NCBI GenBank assembly: GCA_017403825.1
Contig: JAFRDO010000064.1
Span: forward strand, 1-64,000
DNA length: 64,000 nt
DNA from: Kiritimatiellia bacterium
Lineage (GTDB): Bacteria > Verrucomicrobiota > Kiritimatiellia > RFP12 > UBA1067
Reading direction: 5' to 3'
Under the pieces are notes generated by a model. It was not told the DNA's origin, did no database searches, and was given only the letters and a program-made list of their open reading frames with translations. Position numbers and translations under genes: made by a program. Positions 8,083 to 17,156 of this stretch are shown piece by piece. How positions within the stretch are numbered: the first letter of the stretch is position 1; each line of letters opens with the position of its first letter.

Positions 8083-11000
8083 TCTTGCGGATCTCCTCGA
8101 ACTCCTTCTTTTCGAAGTCAGACAGCTCGTTGGTCCGGTTCTGGATCTTGCGGATGGTGACTTTCGCGTGCTGCATGTCGTCGCGCTTGATCTGGACGCG
8201 CGCGAGAGACATCAGCATGCGCACGTCGGCGTCCTTGCCTTCTTTGGTTCGGGAGAGTTCGCAGGCGCGGCGTATGCAGTTCTCTGCCTCGTCCATGTTG
8301 CGGTTCGCATCCATCAGCACCGATCCCAGCGTCTCCCAGGCGACATAGAGGTTGGGCGCCACTGCCGTGGCCTTGCGGGCGAAGCGCTCGGCCTCGTCAA
8401 GCTTCTTGACGCGGCGAAGAGTCTCGGCGAGGTCGTTGAGGGCGAGCGGCGTCGGTTGCGGGGCCGCCACGGCTTTGCGCAGGAACGCCTCGGCGTCCGC
8501 GTAGTTTTCCTTGTCGAGTGCGAGCGAGCCCATCACGTAGTTTGCGAGCGGCGCGTTGCGGTTTCGGCGCAACACGTCGCGGGCATGCTCCTCGGCGCTG
8601 GTCTTGTCGTCGAGAGAGATGTCGAGCCCGAGCACCAGGTCTTGGGTTGCGTTGACGTCGGGACGGGCCTTCATGGCTGACAGGAAGGCGTTGCGGGCTT
8701 CCTCGCGGTGCTCTTCCCCGTGCCGCAGGAGCAGGAATCCCTTTATGGTCTGGAGGTAGTAGTCGTATGTTCCTGCGGCCTGCTTCTCCATCGCCGGCAG
8801 TATCTCTCCCTCGAGTTCCTTCATAAGAGGCGCGATTGCGGCCTTGTCGTTCTTTGCGGCATCGATCTGCTGCATGACCACGGTAGCTAGGAGCGACCAT
8901 GCCTGCATGTCCTTCGGATCCTCGTCGACGGCCCGGCGCAGCCGCTTCTTGGCGGACGCGTTGTCGTTCTGCATCATGGCCGCCATCGCGCTTTCGATGT
9001 TAGCGCGCCGTGCGTCGGTGTTGGCCGCGGAAGCGCGCTGCAGGTATTCGAGTGCCTGAGCGCTGTTGCCTGCGGCAAGCTCGAGGCGCATGAGGCCGAC
9101 GAGCGCGTCGTGGTCCTTCGCGTTTTTCGCCAGTATCGACTCGTAGATGCTCCGCGACTTCTGCTGGTCGTTCTCGCTGGCGTAGAGCGCAGCCATCATG
9201 TTCAGCAGGACAGCCCTCTTGTCCGTCGGCACGAAGTCGATGGCGCGGCGGATCTGCGAGAGCGCGTCGCCAGGCCTGCCGGACTTCGCCCAAGAGTGGC
9301 CGAGGCGTATGAAGATGGCTGGGTCGCGTATGTAGCCGTAGTAGGTTCCGAGGCGCCAGAGGATGTAGCGGCGGTTCTTGTCCTCCGTCGCGGACTTGAG
9401 CATTCGCTCGAGGTCGCGTTGCTTCGAAAGCGCGGCTGCGTGCTTGGAGCCGACCATGGCTACTTCGTTGAAGATTGCGCAGATGTTGTCGTGGTCGATC
9501 TCGTTCAGCACGAGCTCGTACATCTTCCATGCGTCGTCGTCACGGTGCTTGTCCTGCAGCCAGACGCCGCGGTTGTTGGCGACGAAGCCCATGTGGCGGC
9601 GTATCGAGAGTCGCAGCCTGTCGACGGGATTGGACACCTTGCGGTCGTGGTAGCTGCCCCAGCCCTTGGGCGCCTCGAGAATGTTGTCGAACTCCTTCCA
9701 TGCGGACCAGTCCGGGACCCTCGACTCGTCGGCTCCGAAGAACAGGAACTCCGGGACCGGGGTGATGCCTGCTGAGTACCAGAGGTCCGGCGCGCCGTAG
9801 ATGGCTACGGTTTTCGCGGCGCTTGGGTCGGCCGCGAACCAGTCCTGCACGAATGGCAGCACGCCGAGCGAGAGCGAAAGCCTCAGCTCGCCGTTTTTCT
9901 CGCCTCCGATGCCGGTCTTCTTCACCGTTTCTCCAAGCTTGGCCAGGTAGTCGGTGTCAAGGTCGCGTGCGAGCGAGACGATGTGCAGTTCGCGGCCATC
10001 CTTGGCAGCGGCCAGCTGCAGGTGGCTGTCCAGCGTGCCGTCCGAGATAAACCACGTGCGGTCTCCCAGGTCGGCGAGGATCTTCTGCGCGACCTTGTCG
10101 GCGAATTCGCCGGTTCCGCCGTCGAACGAGAAGAGGTTCCACAGGCAGCTTACTGCTAGCACGAACGCTAGGATGCCGCCGGCGACTATGCCCACGATCC
10201 CCTTGCGGAGCATCCACCAGTACGCGAAGAGATAACCCGCTACCGCCGCCACGAAGGCGCTTGCCGTTACCGGCAGCAGTCCGTACGGCTCCATCAGGGC
10301 CGACGGCGAGAGCGGCGTCGCCACGGCGAGGATGGAAACGAACGTCATCGCGCCGTGGAATATCCACTGCACTGGTCCGGACTGTTCGCCGAACGCCTTG
10401 CCGCTGGAGAAAAGCGCCGTCACGAAAGGCAGCGTCGCGAAAATCGCCACGAACATCCATCCGGGCAAGGTGTGGTAAGAGTGCAGCTCGTCAGCCGTGC
10501 CGCGGAGGGCTTCGGCAATGTCCACTCCGAACGCTCCGAGCGCAAGCGGCGCGGCCGCAAGGACGACTGCGACGAACATGAGCAGCGGCAGGTACGGCTT
10601 CTTGCCCTTGCGTATCGCAGTCATCGCGACGAGCGTCAGATAAAACGGCAGGAAGGCGACGAAGATCGCCGAGTCGCAGAAGCCTAGCGCGACCATGATT
10701 CCGAGCGCCGGCGGGAACAGCCAGTACAGGTTGCTGGGTCCGCGCAGGAAGGGCAGCGCCAGGACGAACGACAGCAGCGCCCACGTGAAGTCGAACATCT
10801 TTGGCTCCAGGTGGGTCGCGGCGGACCTCACCGCCGGCGAGAGCATGAACACGGTCGCGGCGACGATGCCGGCCAGGATGGATATGGGCTCGCGCTGCTG
10901 GCGGATTTGCTCTCCGCGGACGCGCCAGCCTATGAACGCCGCGACAAGCCAGAACATGGCGGCGACGGCAATTGCTCCGCATACCGGGGCCAGCGCGTTG

Positions 11001-11188
11001 CCAGCGCCGAAGAGCGCCGCGAACACCGCCATCAGCGGACATGGCGGCACCTTTGGCATGTCGATCCCGTGCCAGCATGCCATCAGCTTGGCGCTTTCGC
11101 CAGGGAAGGCGTAGTCCGCCATCGATGCAAAGTACAGGATGGCGGCCACTATTCCGAGCGCGCCAGCGATCAGGTGGGTCTTTTTCAT
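8072..11188 (-). CDS. Large polytopic membrane protein with C-terminal TPR repeats (DUF2723-like)
   Basis: A 1038-aa protein. The N-terminal third has roughly 10-12 hydrophobic helices beginning MKKTHLIAGALGIVAAILYF, with a short acidic/aromatic loop (DYAFPGESAKLMACWHG) after the first helix that resembles DUF2723, a GT-C-like family related to protein O-mannosyltransferases. The C-terminal half (about 560-1030) is a run of TPR-like helices (for example WAKSGRPGDALSQIRRAIDFVP and LGSVLMDANRNMDEAENCI). An ATG preceded by AAAGGAAC supports the start. A role as a glycosyltransferase or glycosylation scaffold is inference from fold and neighbours; no catalytic residue was verified. Confidence 0.65.
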   Translation of the reverse strand: MKKTHLIAGALGIVAAILYFASMADYAFPGESAKLMACWHGIDMPKVPPCPLMAVFAALFGAGNALAPVCGAIAVAAMFWLVAAFIGWRVRGEQIRQQREPISILAGIVAATVFMLSPAVRSAATHLEPKMFDFTWALLSFVLALPFLRGPSNLYWLFPPALGIMVALGFCDSAIFVAFLPFYLTLVAMTAIRKGKKPYLPLLMFVAVVLAAAPLALGAFGVDIAEALRGTADELHSYHTLPGWMFVAIFATLPFVTALFSSGKAFGEQSGPVQWIFHGAMTFVSILAVATPLSPSALMEPYGLLPVTASAFVAAVAGYLFAYWWMLRKGIVGIVAGGILAFVLAVSCLWNLFSFDGGTGEFADKVAQKILADLGDRTWFISDGTLDSHLQLAAAKDGRELHIVSLARDLDTDYLAKLGETVKKTGIGGEKNGELRLSLSLGVLPFVQDWFAADPSAAKTVAIYGAPDLWYSAGITPVPEFLFFGADESRVPDWSAWKEFDNILEAPKGWGSYHDRKVSNPVDRLRLSIRRHMGFVANNRGVWLQDKHRDDDAWKMYELVLNEIDHDNICAIFNEVAMVGSKHAAALSKQRDLERMLKSATEDKNRRYILWRLGTYYGYIRDPAIFIRLGHSWAKSGRPGDALSQIRRAIDFVPTDKRAVLLNMMAALYASENDQQKSRSIYESILAKNAKDHDALVGLMRLELAAGNSAQALEYLQRASAANTDARRANIESAMAAMMQNDNASAKKRLRRAVDEDPKDMQAWSLLATVVMQQIDAAKNDKAAIAPLMKELEGEILPAMEKQAAGTYDYYLQTIKGFLLLRHGEEHREEARNAFLSAMKARPDVNATQDLVLGLDISLDDKTSAEEHARDVLRRNRNAPLANYVMGSLALDKENYADAEAFLRKAVAAPQPTPLALNDLAETLRRVKKLDEAERFARKATAVAPNLYVAWETLGSVLMDANRNMDEAENCIRRACELSRTKEGKDADVRMLMSLARVQIKRDDMQHAKVTIRKIQNRTNELSDFEKKEFEEIRKSVR

Positions 11189-11240
11189 GTTCTGGTGTTC
11201 CTTTGTTACTTGTCGGGTGCTTGTTCCGGCAGTTTCCGCC

Positions 11241-12515
11241 CTATGCCTTGGCCAGGGCCTGCTTGAGGTCGGCGATCAGGTCGTCCGGGTCTTCGAGCCC
11301 GATCGACAGGCGGATGAGGTCTGGCGGTATGCCCGCCGCCTTCAGCTGCTCGTCTGTAAGCTGGCGGTGCGTGTGCGACGCCGGGTGCAGGACGCAGCTC
11401 CATGCGTCGGCCACGTGCGTGACGATGCCGATGACCTTGAGCGAGTCCATGAACCTGATCGACGCCTCGCGTCCGCCCTTGACGCCGAACGTCATCACGC
11501 CGCATGGCGAAGGGCCGTCGAACTGCTTCTTGACGAGCTTGGCGTACTTCGAGCCGGGAAGGCCCGCGAAGTTCACCCACGCGACCTTCTTCTGAGCCTT
11601 GAGCCACTTTGCGATCTTGAGCGCCGATTCGGCGTGGCGGCGGATCCTGAGGTGCAGCGATTCCAGCCCGATGTTCACGAGAAACGCGTTGAACGGCGAC
11701 GGAATGGACCCGAAGTCGCGCATCAGGTGCGCCGTGCACTTGACGATGTAGGCCATTTTGCCGAACTGCTTTGCGTAGGAGAGACCGTGGTACGAGGCGT
11801 CGGGCTCGACAAGGCCCGGGAACTTGTCCGCATGCTTCGTCCAGTCGAAGTTCCCGGAGTCGACGATGCACCCGCCGACCTGCGACGAGTGCCCGTCCAT
11901 GTACTTCGTCGTCGCATGCGTCACGATGTCGCAGCCGAACTCGATCGGACGGCACAGGACCGGGGTCGGGAACGTGTTGTCGACGATGAGCGGCACGCCG
12001 TTTTTATGCGCTACCTTCGCGAACTTCGCGATGTCGAGGACGGCGCCCGACGGGTTCGACACCGTCTCGCCGAAGACGCATTTAGTGTTCGGGCGGAACG
12101 CCTTCTGGAGTTCCTTCTCGGAAGCGTCAGGGTCTACGAACGTGAACTCTATCCCCAGCTTCTTCAGCGAGACCGCGAAGAGGTTGAACGTTCCGCCGTA
12201 GATCTGCGCCGACGATACGACGTGGTCGCCGGCGTTGCAGAGGTTGAGAATCGAGAACGTCGAGGCCGCCTGGCCGGAGCTCGTAAGGATCGCCGCGACG
12301 CCGCCTTCCAGCGCGGCGATCTTCTTCGCCACCAGGTCGTTCGTCGGGTTCGCCAGGCGCGTATAGAAGTAGCCGGACGCCTTGAGGTCGAACAGGTCGG
12401 CCATGTGCTGCGTCGTGTCGTACTTGAACGTCGTTGTCGCGTATATGGGGACCTGACGAGGTTCTCCGCACTTCGGCTGGTAGCCTCCCTGTACGCACAA
12501 TGTGTCGATCTTCAT
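11241..12515 (-). CDS. metY: O-acetylhomoserine (thiol)-lyase / Cys-Met metabolism PLP enzyme
   Basis: A 424-aa PLP-dependent enzyme of the Cys/Met metabolism family. The length, the start TLCVQGGYQPKCGEPRQVPIYATTTF and the long C-terminal half favour O-acetylhomoserine sulfhydrylase (MetY), which forms homocysteine from O-acetylhomoserine and sulfide, over the shorter MetB/MetC. The PLP lysine is K204 in ATTKYMDGH, and NPTND and SSGQAA line the cofactor site. A clear Shine-Dalgarno (AAGGAG) precedes the ATG. A cysteine synthase gene at 51.2 kb indicates that this cell assimilates sulfide by both routes. Confidence 0.88.
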   Translation of the reverse strand: MKIDTLCVQGGYQPKCGEPRQVPIYATTTFKYDTTQHMADLFDLKASGYFYTRLANPTNDLVAKKIAALEGGVAAILTSSGQAASTFSILNLCNAGDHVVSSAQIYGGTFNLFAVSLKKLGIEFTFVDPDASEKELQKAFRPNTKCVFGETVSNPSGAVLDIAKFAKVAHKNGVPLIVDNTFPTPVLCRPIEFGCDIVTHATTKYMDGHSSQVGGCIVDSGNFDWTKHADKFPGLVEPDASYHGLSYAKQFGKMAYIVKCTAHLMRDFGSIPSPFNAFLVNIGLESLHLRIRRHAESALKIAKWLKAQKKVAWVNFAGLPGSKYAKLVKKQFDGPSPCGVMTFGVKGGREASIRFMDSLKVIGIVTHVADAWSCVLHPASHTHRQLTDEQLKAAGIPPDLIRLSIGLEDPDDLIADLKQALAKA

Positions 12516-12559
12516 CTTTTCCCTGCTCCTTAGTTCTTTCCTTGTGTTTTCCCTTGTTT

Positions 12560-12838
12560 TCAGAAAGCCGTTTCCTCCGCGTCAGTCATCTGCAGCTCGC
12601 GCAGCTGCCGCGCCTGCGCCAGGGCGACTATGCCCAGCACGACGAGCGCGGCAGACAGCACGAGATACCCGGCTGAGATCGCCCACGGCCGCCAGTTCCA
12701 CGGGTCGTCGCCGATCACGCGGTACGGACGAATGCCCTGCTTCCGCAGGCGCAGGTACACGTCAGCGCGGTCGCGGGCGTCGATCTCGCCTTCGAGATTT
12801 CGGTTCTCCCGGTCTTGATAGAGGTATCTGTATTTCAA
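12560..12838 (-). CDS. Small membrane protein with a GspF/PilC-N-like head
   Basis: A 92-aa protein. Residues 1-42 (YRYLYQDRENRNLEGEID, then a helix ending LRKQGIRPYRVI) resemble the N-terminal cap of type II secretion F proteins, in which a Y-x-A-x-D...G.I.A...LR..G..P pattern precedes the first helical domain. Residues 51-77 form a single transmembrane helix, and a short charged tail follows. There is no room for the F-protein helical domains, so it is a stand-alone stub or an unrelated small protein. The start is TTG (12838), placed 8 bases after a TATAAT box on the reverse strand (12847-12852), suggesting a leaderless transcript. Confidence 0.55.
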   Translation of the reverse strand: MKYRYLYQDRENRNLEGEIDARDRADVYLRLRKQGIRPYRVIGDDPWNWRPWAISAGYLVLSAALVVLGIVALAQARQLRELQMTDAEETAF

Positions 12839-12846
12839 GTGTCCGT

Positions 12847-12900
12847 ATTATATCATAAATAATGAGGGCAGATACGGCGGGCCGATTTTTTTGGTATAAT
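12847..12900. promoter_or_regulatory. Divergent -10 boxes serving two apparently leaderless genes
   Basis: A reverse-strand TATAAT (12847-12852) lies 8 bases before the TTG start at 12838, and a forward TATAAT (12895-12900, within TTGGTATAAT) lies 6 bases before the GTG at 12907. No convincing -35 boxes are seen for either. Confidence 0.65.
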
Positions 12901-12906
12901 ACGCTC

Positions 12907-13671
12907 GTGAGCAAGAAGCATACAGTCATTACGGTTGCGCTTGTACTGGCCGTGTCCGCGGCGCAGGCGGAGAAGCAACCGTTTTCCCGCTACCAGACCA
13001 TCGTGGACCGGCAGATGTTCGGCGAGCTGCCTCCGGGCTTCGACCCTACGAAAATGCCGAGCGAGGTCGCGCGGTCGTCCGCAAAGCAGGGCCAGGAGCT
13101 TACCAAGGAACAGGAGAAGCTCCAGAGCGCAATCCATTTCTCGGCGATCAACGTCACGCCAGACGGCACGACCGCCGTCGGTTTCACCGACAACTCGAAC
13201 CCAAAGGCGCCGGTGCACTATTATCTTAAGGAGGGCGAGACCCGCGACGGCTGGAGGGTCGTTGAGGCTGATCCCAAGGCGGCGACGATGACGATTGCCA
13301 AGGAAGACATCGAGGTGTCGCTGTCGCTGGGCGGCAATTCCGGGAAGGGCGCGGGGCAGACGAAGTCCCGCTCCGGCGCTGGCGAACCCGCCGCCGGCGG
13401 CTCGTCGATGCTCAAGACGTTGCGAGGCCGTAGGGCGCAGCGCGAGCAGCGTGAAGCGGCCGAGCGCGAGAGGCTTCGCGCGGAGCAGGAGGCGAAAGAT
13501 GCCGAGCGCGAGGAACAGGCTGAGAAGGACAAGGCTCAGCGCGAGGCCGAGCGTGAGGAGACCCGCAGCCAGATGAGGACTCTTATGGAGGAGCTGCGCC
13601 GGGTCCGCGAGGAGAAGGCCAAGCAACAGCCCCAGCAGGCGGAAGACGATGCGAACAACGACCCTGAGTGA
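12907..13671 (+). CDS. Secreted Glu/Arg-rich coiled-coil hypothetical protein
   Basis: A 254-aa protein starting at GTG 12907, chosen because it directly follows a -10 box and begins with a good Sec signal (VSKKHTVITVALVLAVSAAQA, cleavage near residue 21). The mature N-terminal half (about 22-145) is an unrecognised domain with little repetition. The C-terminal half (about 165-240) is a highly charged helix of Glu/Arg/Ala/Gln (QREQREAAERERLRAEQEAK), probably a long coiled coil. It resembles small periplasmic coiled-coil proteins of Planctomycetes/Verrucomicrobia relatives in general design only. It overlaps the next gene by 23 bases. Confidence 0.65.
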   Translation: MSKKHTVITVALVLAVSAAQAEKQPFSRYQTIVDRQMFGELPPGFDPTKMPSEVARSSAKQGQELTKEQEKLQSAIHFSAINVTPDGTTAVGFTDNSNPKAPVHYYLKEGETRDGWRVVEADPKAATMTIAKEDIEVSLSLGGNSGKGAGQTKSRSGAGEPAAGGSSMLKTLRGRRAQREQREAAERERLRAEQEAKDAEREEQAEKDKAQREAEREETRSQMRTLMEELRRVREEKAKQQPQQAEDDANNDPE

Positions 13672-14488
13672 CTTCCGGGCGGAGCTGGCCGCCACAGGAG
13701 CCTACCGTACCCATGACGACTGTCGTCCGCCGCGCCGGGCGCGTCCCGGAGCCTGGTCCACGATCCGCTACACGTGGGGGACCGTTAAGGTATTTCCCTA
13801 TTGCGCAGTGACGGAGCCGCTGGGCCGTCTCACGACCGAGCGTTGGGCGGGGGTGTGCTTCTCGTCGGTAACGGCGGCGGAGCGGCTTGGCATTTGCGTC
13901 AGCGTGGAGGGTTTCGGCGTGCGCATGGCGCACAAGGGCCCGGTCGTCTATCTCAGCAACCACATGTCGATGACCGAGACTATAATGTTGCCACCTATCC
14001 TTATGACGGCGGGCCCGTTCAGCTACGTTGCAAAGGCGTCGCTTGCGCATCTGCCGTTCCTTGAGCGCGTGGCGGAGCACATGCGAATGGTGCCGATAAG
14101 CCGCAAGTCGCCGCGCGAGGACCTGGTGAACATACTGCGCATCGGCTCCGAACGGCTTCAGGGCGGCGACAGCTTCCTCATCTTTCCCCAGGGCACGCGC
14201 TGCTCGGTGTTCAGCCGCAAGCGCTACTCGTCCATCGGGGCGAAGCTTGCCGAGCGCGCTGGCTGCCCGGTTGTTCCGATCGTCGTAGACACGCGCTGCC
14301 AGCCTACACGAGAAAAGGGGCTTTTACGCAAGGTGTTCCATGACTTCGGCCCCGTGGACACCTCGAAGGATATCCGCATCGCCTTCGGTCCGGTCATTCC
14401 TTGCGGCAAGTCGCGCGACCTGCACGAGGCCGCCTTCGCGTGGATGGCCGACCGGCTCGAGTCATGGGGGCTTCCGGTGGAGCGCTAG
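13649..14488 (+). CDS. PlsC-like 1-acylglycerol-3-phosphate acyltransferase
   Basis: A 279-aa LPLAT-superfamily acyltransferase. The catalytic block is SNHMSMTE (about 110-117), an NHX4E variant in place of the usual NHX4D. The glycerol-phosphate-binding block is FPQGTR where FPEGTR is standard, and VVPIVVD supplies motif IV. Both substitutions are conservative, but they suggest either an altered acyl acceptor or a PlsC paralogue. It probably acylates lysophosphatidate or a lipid A/ornithine-lipid-like substrate at the inner membrane. It lies between a secreted coiled-coil gene (overlapping) and secDF. Confidence 0.8.
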   Translation: MRTTTLSDFRAELAATGAYRTHDDCRPPRRARPGAWSTIRYTWGTVKVFPYCAVTEPLGRLTTERWAGVCFSSVTAAERLGICVSVEGFGVRMAHKGPVVYLSNHMSMTETIMLPPILMTAGPFSYVAKASLAHLPFLERVAEHMRMVPISRKSPREDLVNILRIGSERLQGGDSFLIFPQGTRCSVFSRKRYSSIGAKLAERAGCPVVPIVVDTRCQPTREKGLLRKVFHDFGPVDTSKDIRIAFGPVIPCGKSRDLHEAAFAWMADRLESWGLPVER

Positions 14489-14494
14489 CCTCCC

Positions 14495-14524
14495 TTGATT
14501 TCATGCGCCGCGATATGGTATAAT
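14495..14524 (+). promoter_or_regulatory. Promoter of secDF
   Basis: TTGATT (14495-14500), an 18-bp spacer and TATAAT (14519-14524, within ATGGTATAAT) precede the secDF start by 35 bases. The leader contains only a weak Shine-Dalgarno (AGGGAAAAG). Confidence 0.75.
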
Positions 14525-14559
14525 TTCACACCAATCTCAAAACATAGGGAAAAGTTGAC

Positions 14560-17118
14560 ATGTCCAAAGATTCTGTCGTTCGCAACAACATCTGGAAGTG
14601 GCTCGTCCTCGCGCTGATCGCAGTCATTTCGTTCTATGTCTGCAATCCGCCGTCGGAGAAGCTCCGGTTCGGGCTCGACCTGAAGGGCGGGACGTCGTTC
14701 ACGCTTGGCGTAGACACGGCCAAGCTGACCGAGTCGATCATTGCGGCGGATCCGGCGCTCACCAACACGCCCGGCGCTGTCCAGAGGAAGGTCGAGGAGA
14801 CGCTTGTCGGCTGCGACGACCGCATAATTTCTGTTATCCGCCGCCGCGTTGATGCGATGGGCACCAACGAGCCGGTCATTCAGGGCATGAAGGACCACAG
14901 GCTCCTCGTGCAGCTGCCCGGCGTCGACGAGAACGTGCGCAGGGCCGCGAAGGCTAGCCTGCAGAGCGCGGCGTTCCTTGAGTTCCGCCTGACGCACCCG
15001 AAGAACGATCAGCTTGTCGCTAAGCTCCTGTCGAAGGACGTCGCGCCGGAGGGCTATAAGAAGAGCGGCAACGGGTATGCTCGCGTAGAGAACTGGGGCG
15101 AGATATCGCAGACGCCCGGCTATGCGGCGAGGCTGGCGGCGTTCGAGTCGCCCGACGCACGCTACACTTTCATGCTTGAGGACAATGGGGACGGCACGTA
15201 TTCGCCGAATTTCGTGGCCCGCCACACCGAGCCGCGCGTGACCGGCGAAGACCTCGTTTCCGCGGCGGTCCAGCGCGACCCGACCGCCGGCGGCCTGTCC
15301 ATTGGCTTCCGCCTCTCGGCGGAGGGCGGGCGCAAGTTCGCCACCCTGACGCGCAACTACAAGGCGCACGGCCCGAAGAACCCGACCGACCGCGGCCGTC
15401 AGCTGGCCATCATTCTTGACTCCACCCTCATCTCCGCTCCGGTCATCAATTCCGAGATCGGCTCCTCGGGCGAGATCACGGGCCGCTTCGACGCGAAGAG
15501 CGCCAAGAAGCTCGCTGACGAGCTGAACGCCGGCGCGTTGCCCGCTCCGCTCAAGATCCTCGCCGAGACTACCGTGGCGCCTACGGTCGGCGAAGACGCC
15601 ATTCACGCCGGCCTCGTGGCCGCAGGCCTTGGCTTCGCGCTCGTCGCGATCTTCATGTTCATCTACTACTGGGGCACGGGTCTAGTGGCGGACATCGCGC
15701 TCTTCCTTGACGTTGCGCTGTTGCCGACCGCGCTCGTCATCGTAGCCAATATCCTCGGCGTATTCGCGCACGATCCCTCGATGGGCGGCGGAGGCTCGAT
15801 GCAGCTGCCGGTGCTTACGATGCCAGGCATCGCAGGCCTGGTCCTGTCGCTCGGCATGGCGGTCGACGCGAACGTGCTCATCTTTGAGCGCATCCGCGAG
15901 GAGTTCCAGCGCGGCAAGGCCGCCGGCGAGGCGATCAGCAACGGTTACGGCCGTGCCTTCACCGCGATCTTTGACTCGAACCTTACTACCATAATCACGG
16001 GCATAATCCTCTTTGTAGTGGGAACCGGTCCGGTGCGCGGCTTCGCCATCACCCTCACCGCCGGCGTCGTGATCTCCATGTTCACCGCCGTCGTTGTGAC
16101 GCGTCTCGTCTTCGACCACTGCGTTGATCCCTACAGGACCAAGCCCTTCAAGATGCTCCAGATCTTTAAGGATCCCAAGTTCGACTTCGTGAAGTGGTCG
16201 AAGCCGGCGTTCATCACCGCGTTCGCGATAATCATCGTGTCGCTCTCGATCTTCACGGTCCGGCTCGTCCATAACAAGGCCGACGTGTTGTCTGTCGACC
16301 TCACGGGCGGAACCTCGATCGTCTACAGCATGAAGCAGGGCTCCAAGCCCGCCGTCGCAGACATCCGCGCCGCGCTCAACGAATTCGACAACGCCGCCGT
16401 CATTCAGTATCAGGAAGGTGTTGGCGACACCACGCTCCTCGTCAAGACCGGCGAGACCGCAGAGACGCAGAAGGGCCAGGCCCTGGAAGGCAGCGACGTC
16501 GGCGCCCATGTCACGAAGCTCCTTCAGGCGAAGTTCCCGGATTCCGGGTTCGCCGCAGCGTCGGTGGACGAGGTCGGCTCGATCGTCGGCGCGGACCTCA
16601 AGAGGAGCGGAACCTACGCCGTCCTCTTCTCGCTCGTGGCAATTCTCATCTACGTCGGCTTCCGCTTCCAGTTCGGCTTCGGTCTCGGTGCGCTCGTGGC
16701 CCTAGCTCACGACGCTCTCATATCCCTTGGCCTGTTCTCGCTTTGCGGACGCCAGGTGTCGCTCATCGTGATCACGGCGCTCCTTACGATCATCGGCTAC
16801 TCGGTCAACGACACGGTCGTCGTGTTCGACCGCATCCGCGAGACGCTGCGCCATGACAAGCGCCTCCAGTTCCGCGAGCTGTGCAACGTGTCGCTCAACG
16901 CCTGCCTGGGCCGCACGGTTATCACGTCCGTCACCACGTTCTTCGCGGTGCTCGCGCTCTTCGCGTTCGGCGACGGGTCGATATTCGACTTCGCGCTGAT
17001 CATGCTCTTCGGCGTCATTGCGGGAACGTTCTCGTCGGTGTTCATCGCGACGCCGGTCATGTACTGGTGGTACAAAGGCAAGCGCCCCGACTTCGAGGCT
17101 GAGGAGAGGAAGGCCTGA
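14560..17118 (+). CDS. secDF: SecDF fusion protein-export membrane protein
   Basis: An 852-aa fusion of SecD and SecF, which use the proton gradient to pull secreted proteins out of the SecYEG channel. The SecD half has TM1 (about 12-28), the FGLDLKGGTSFTL motif, the P1 head domain and helices containing MPGIAGLVLSLGMAVDANVLIFERIREE. The SecF half begins near residue 545 with its own TM1 and the DLTGGTSIVYS motif, and carries NDTVVVFDRIRE. Both halves keep the motif-D4 Asp/Arg features of functional subunits. Fused SecDF is common in PVC-superphylum bacteria and Bacteroidetes (family knowledge). Confidence 0.97.
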   Translation: MSKDSVVRNNIWKWLVLALIAVISFYVCNPPSEKLRFGLDLKGGTSFTLGVDTAKLTESIIAADPALTNTPGAVQRKVEETLVGCDDRIISVIRRRVDAMGTNEPVIQGMKDHRLLVQLPGVDENVRRAAKASLQSAAFLEFRLTHPKNDQLVAKLLSKDVAPEGYKKSGNGYARVENWGEISQTPGYAARLAAFESPDARYTFMLEDNGDGTYSPNFVARHTEPRVTGEDLVSAAVQRDPTAGGLSIGFRLSAEGGRKFATLTRNYKAHGPKNPTDRGRQLAIILDSTLISAPVINSEIGSSGEITGRFDAKSAKKLADELNAGALPAPLKILAETTVAPTVGEDAIHAGLVAAGLGFALVAIFMFIYYWGTGLVADIALFLDVALLPTALVIVANILGVFAHDPSMGGGGSMQLPVLTMPGIAGLVLSLGMAVDANVLIFERIREEFQRGKAAGEAISNGYGRAFTAIFDSNLTTIITGIILFVVGTGPVRGFAITLTAGVVISMFTAVVVTRLVFDHCVDPYRTKPFKMLQIFKDPKFDFVKWSKPAFITAFAIIIVSLSIFTVRLVHNKADVLSVDLTGGTSIVYSMKQGSKPAVADIRAALNEFDNAAVIQYQEGVGDTTLLVKTGETAETQKGQALEGSDVGAHVTKLLQAKFPDSGFAAASVDEVGSIVGADLKRSGTYAVLFSLVAILIYVGFRFQFGFGLGALVALAHDALISLGLFSLCGRQVSLIVITALLTIIGYSVNDTVVVFDRIRETLRHDKRLQFRELCNVSLNACLGRTVITSVTTFFAVLALFAFGDGSIFDFALIMLFGVIAGTFSSVFIATPVMYWWYKGKRPDFEAEERKA

Positions 17119-17156
17119 CGCCACCTTAGTCATCCACGGCATTGGAGGAGGCTGCG

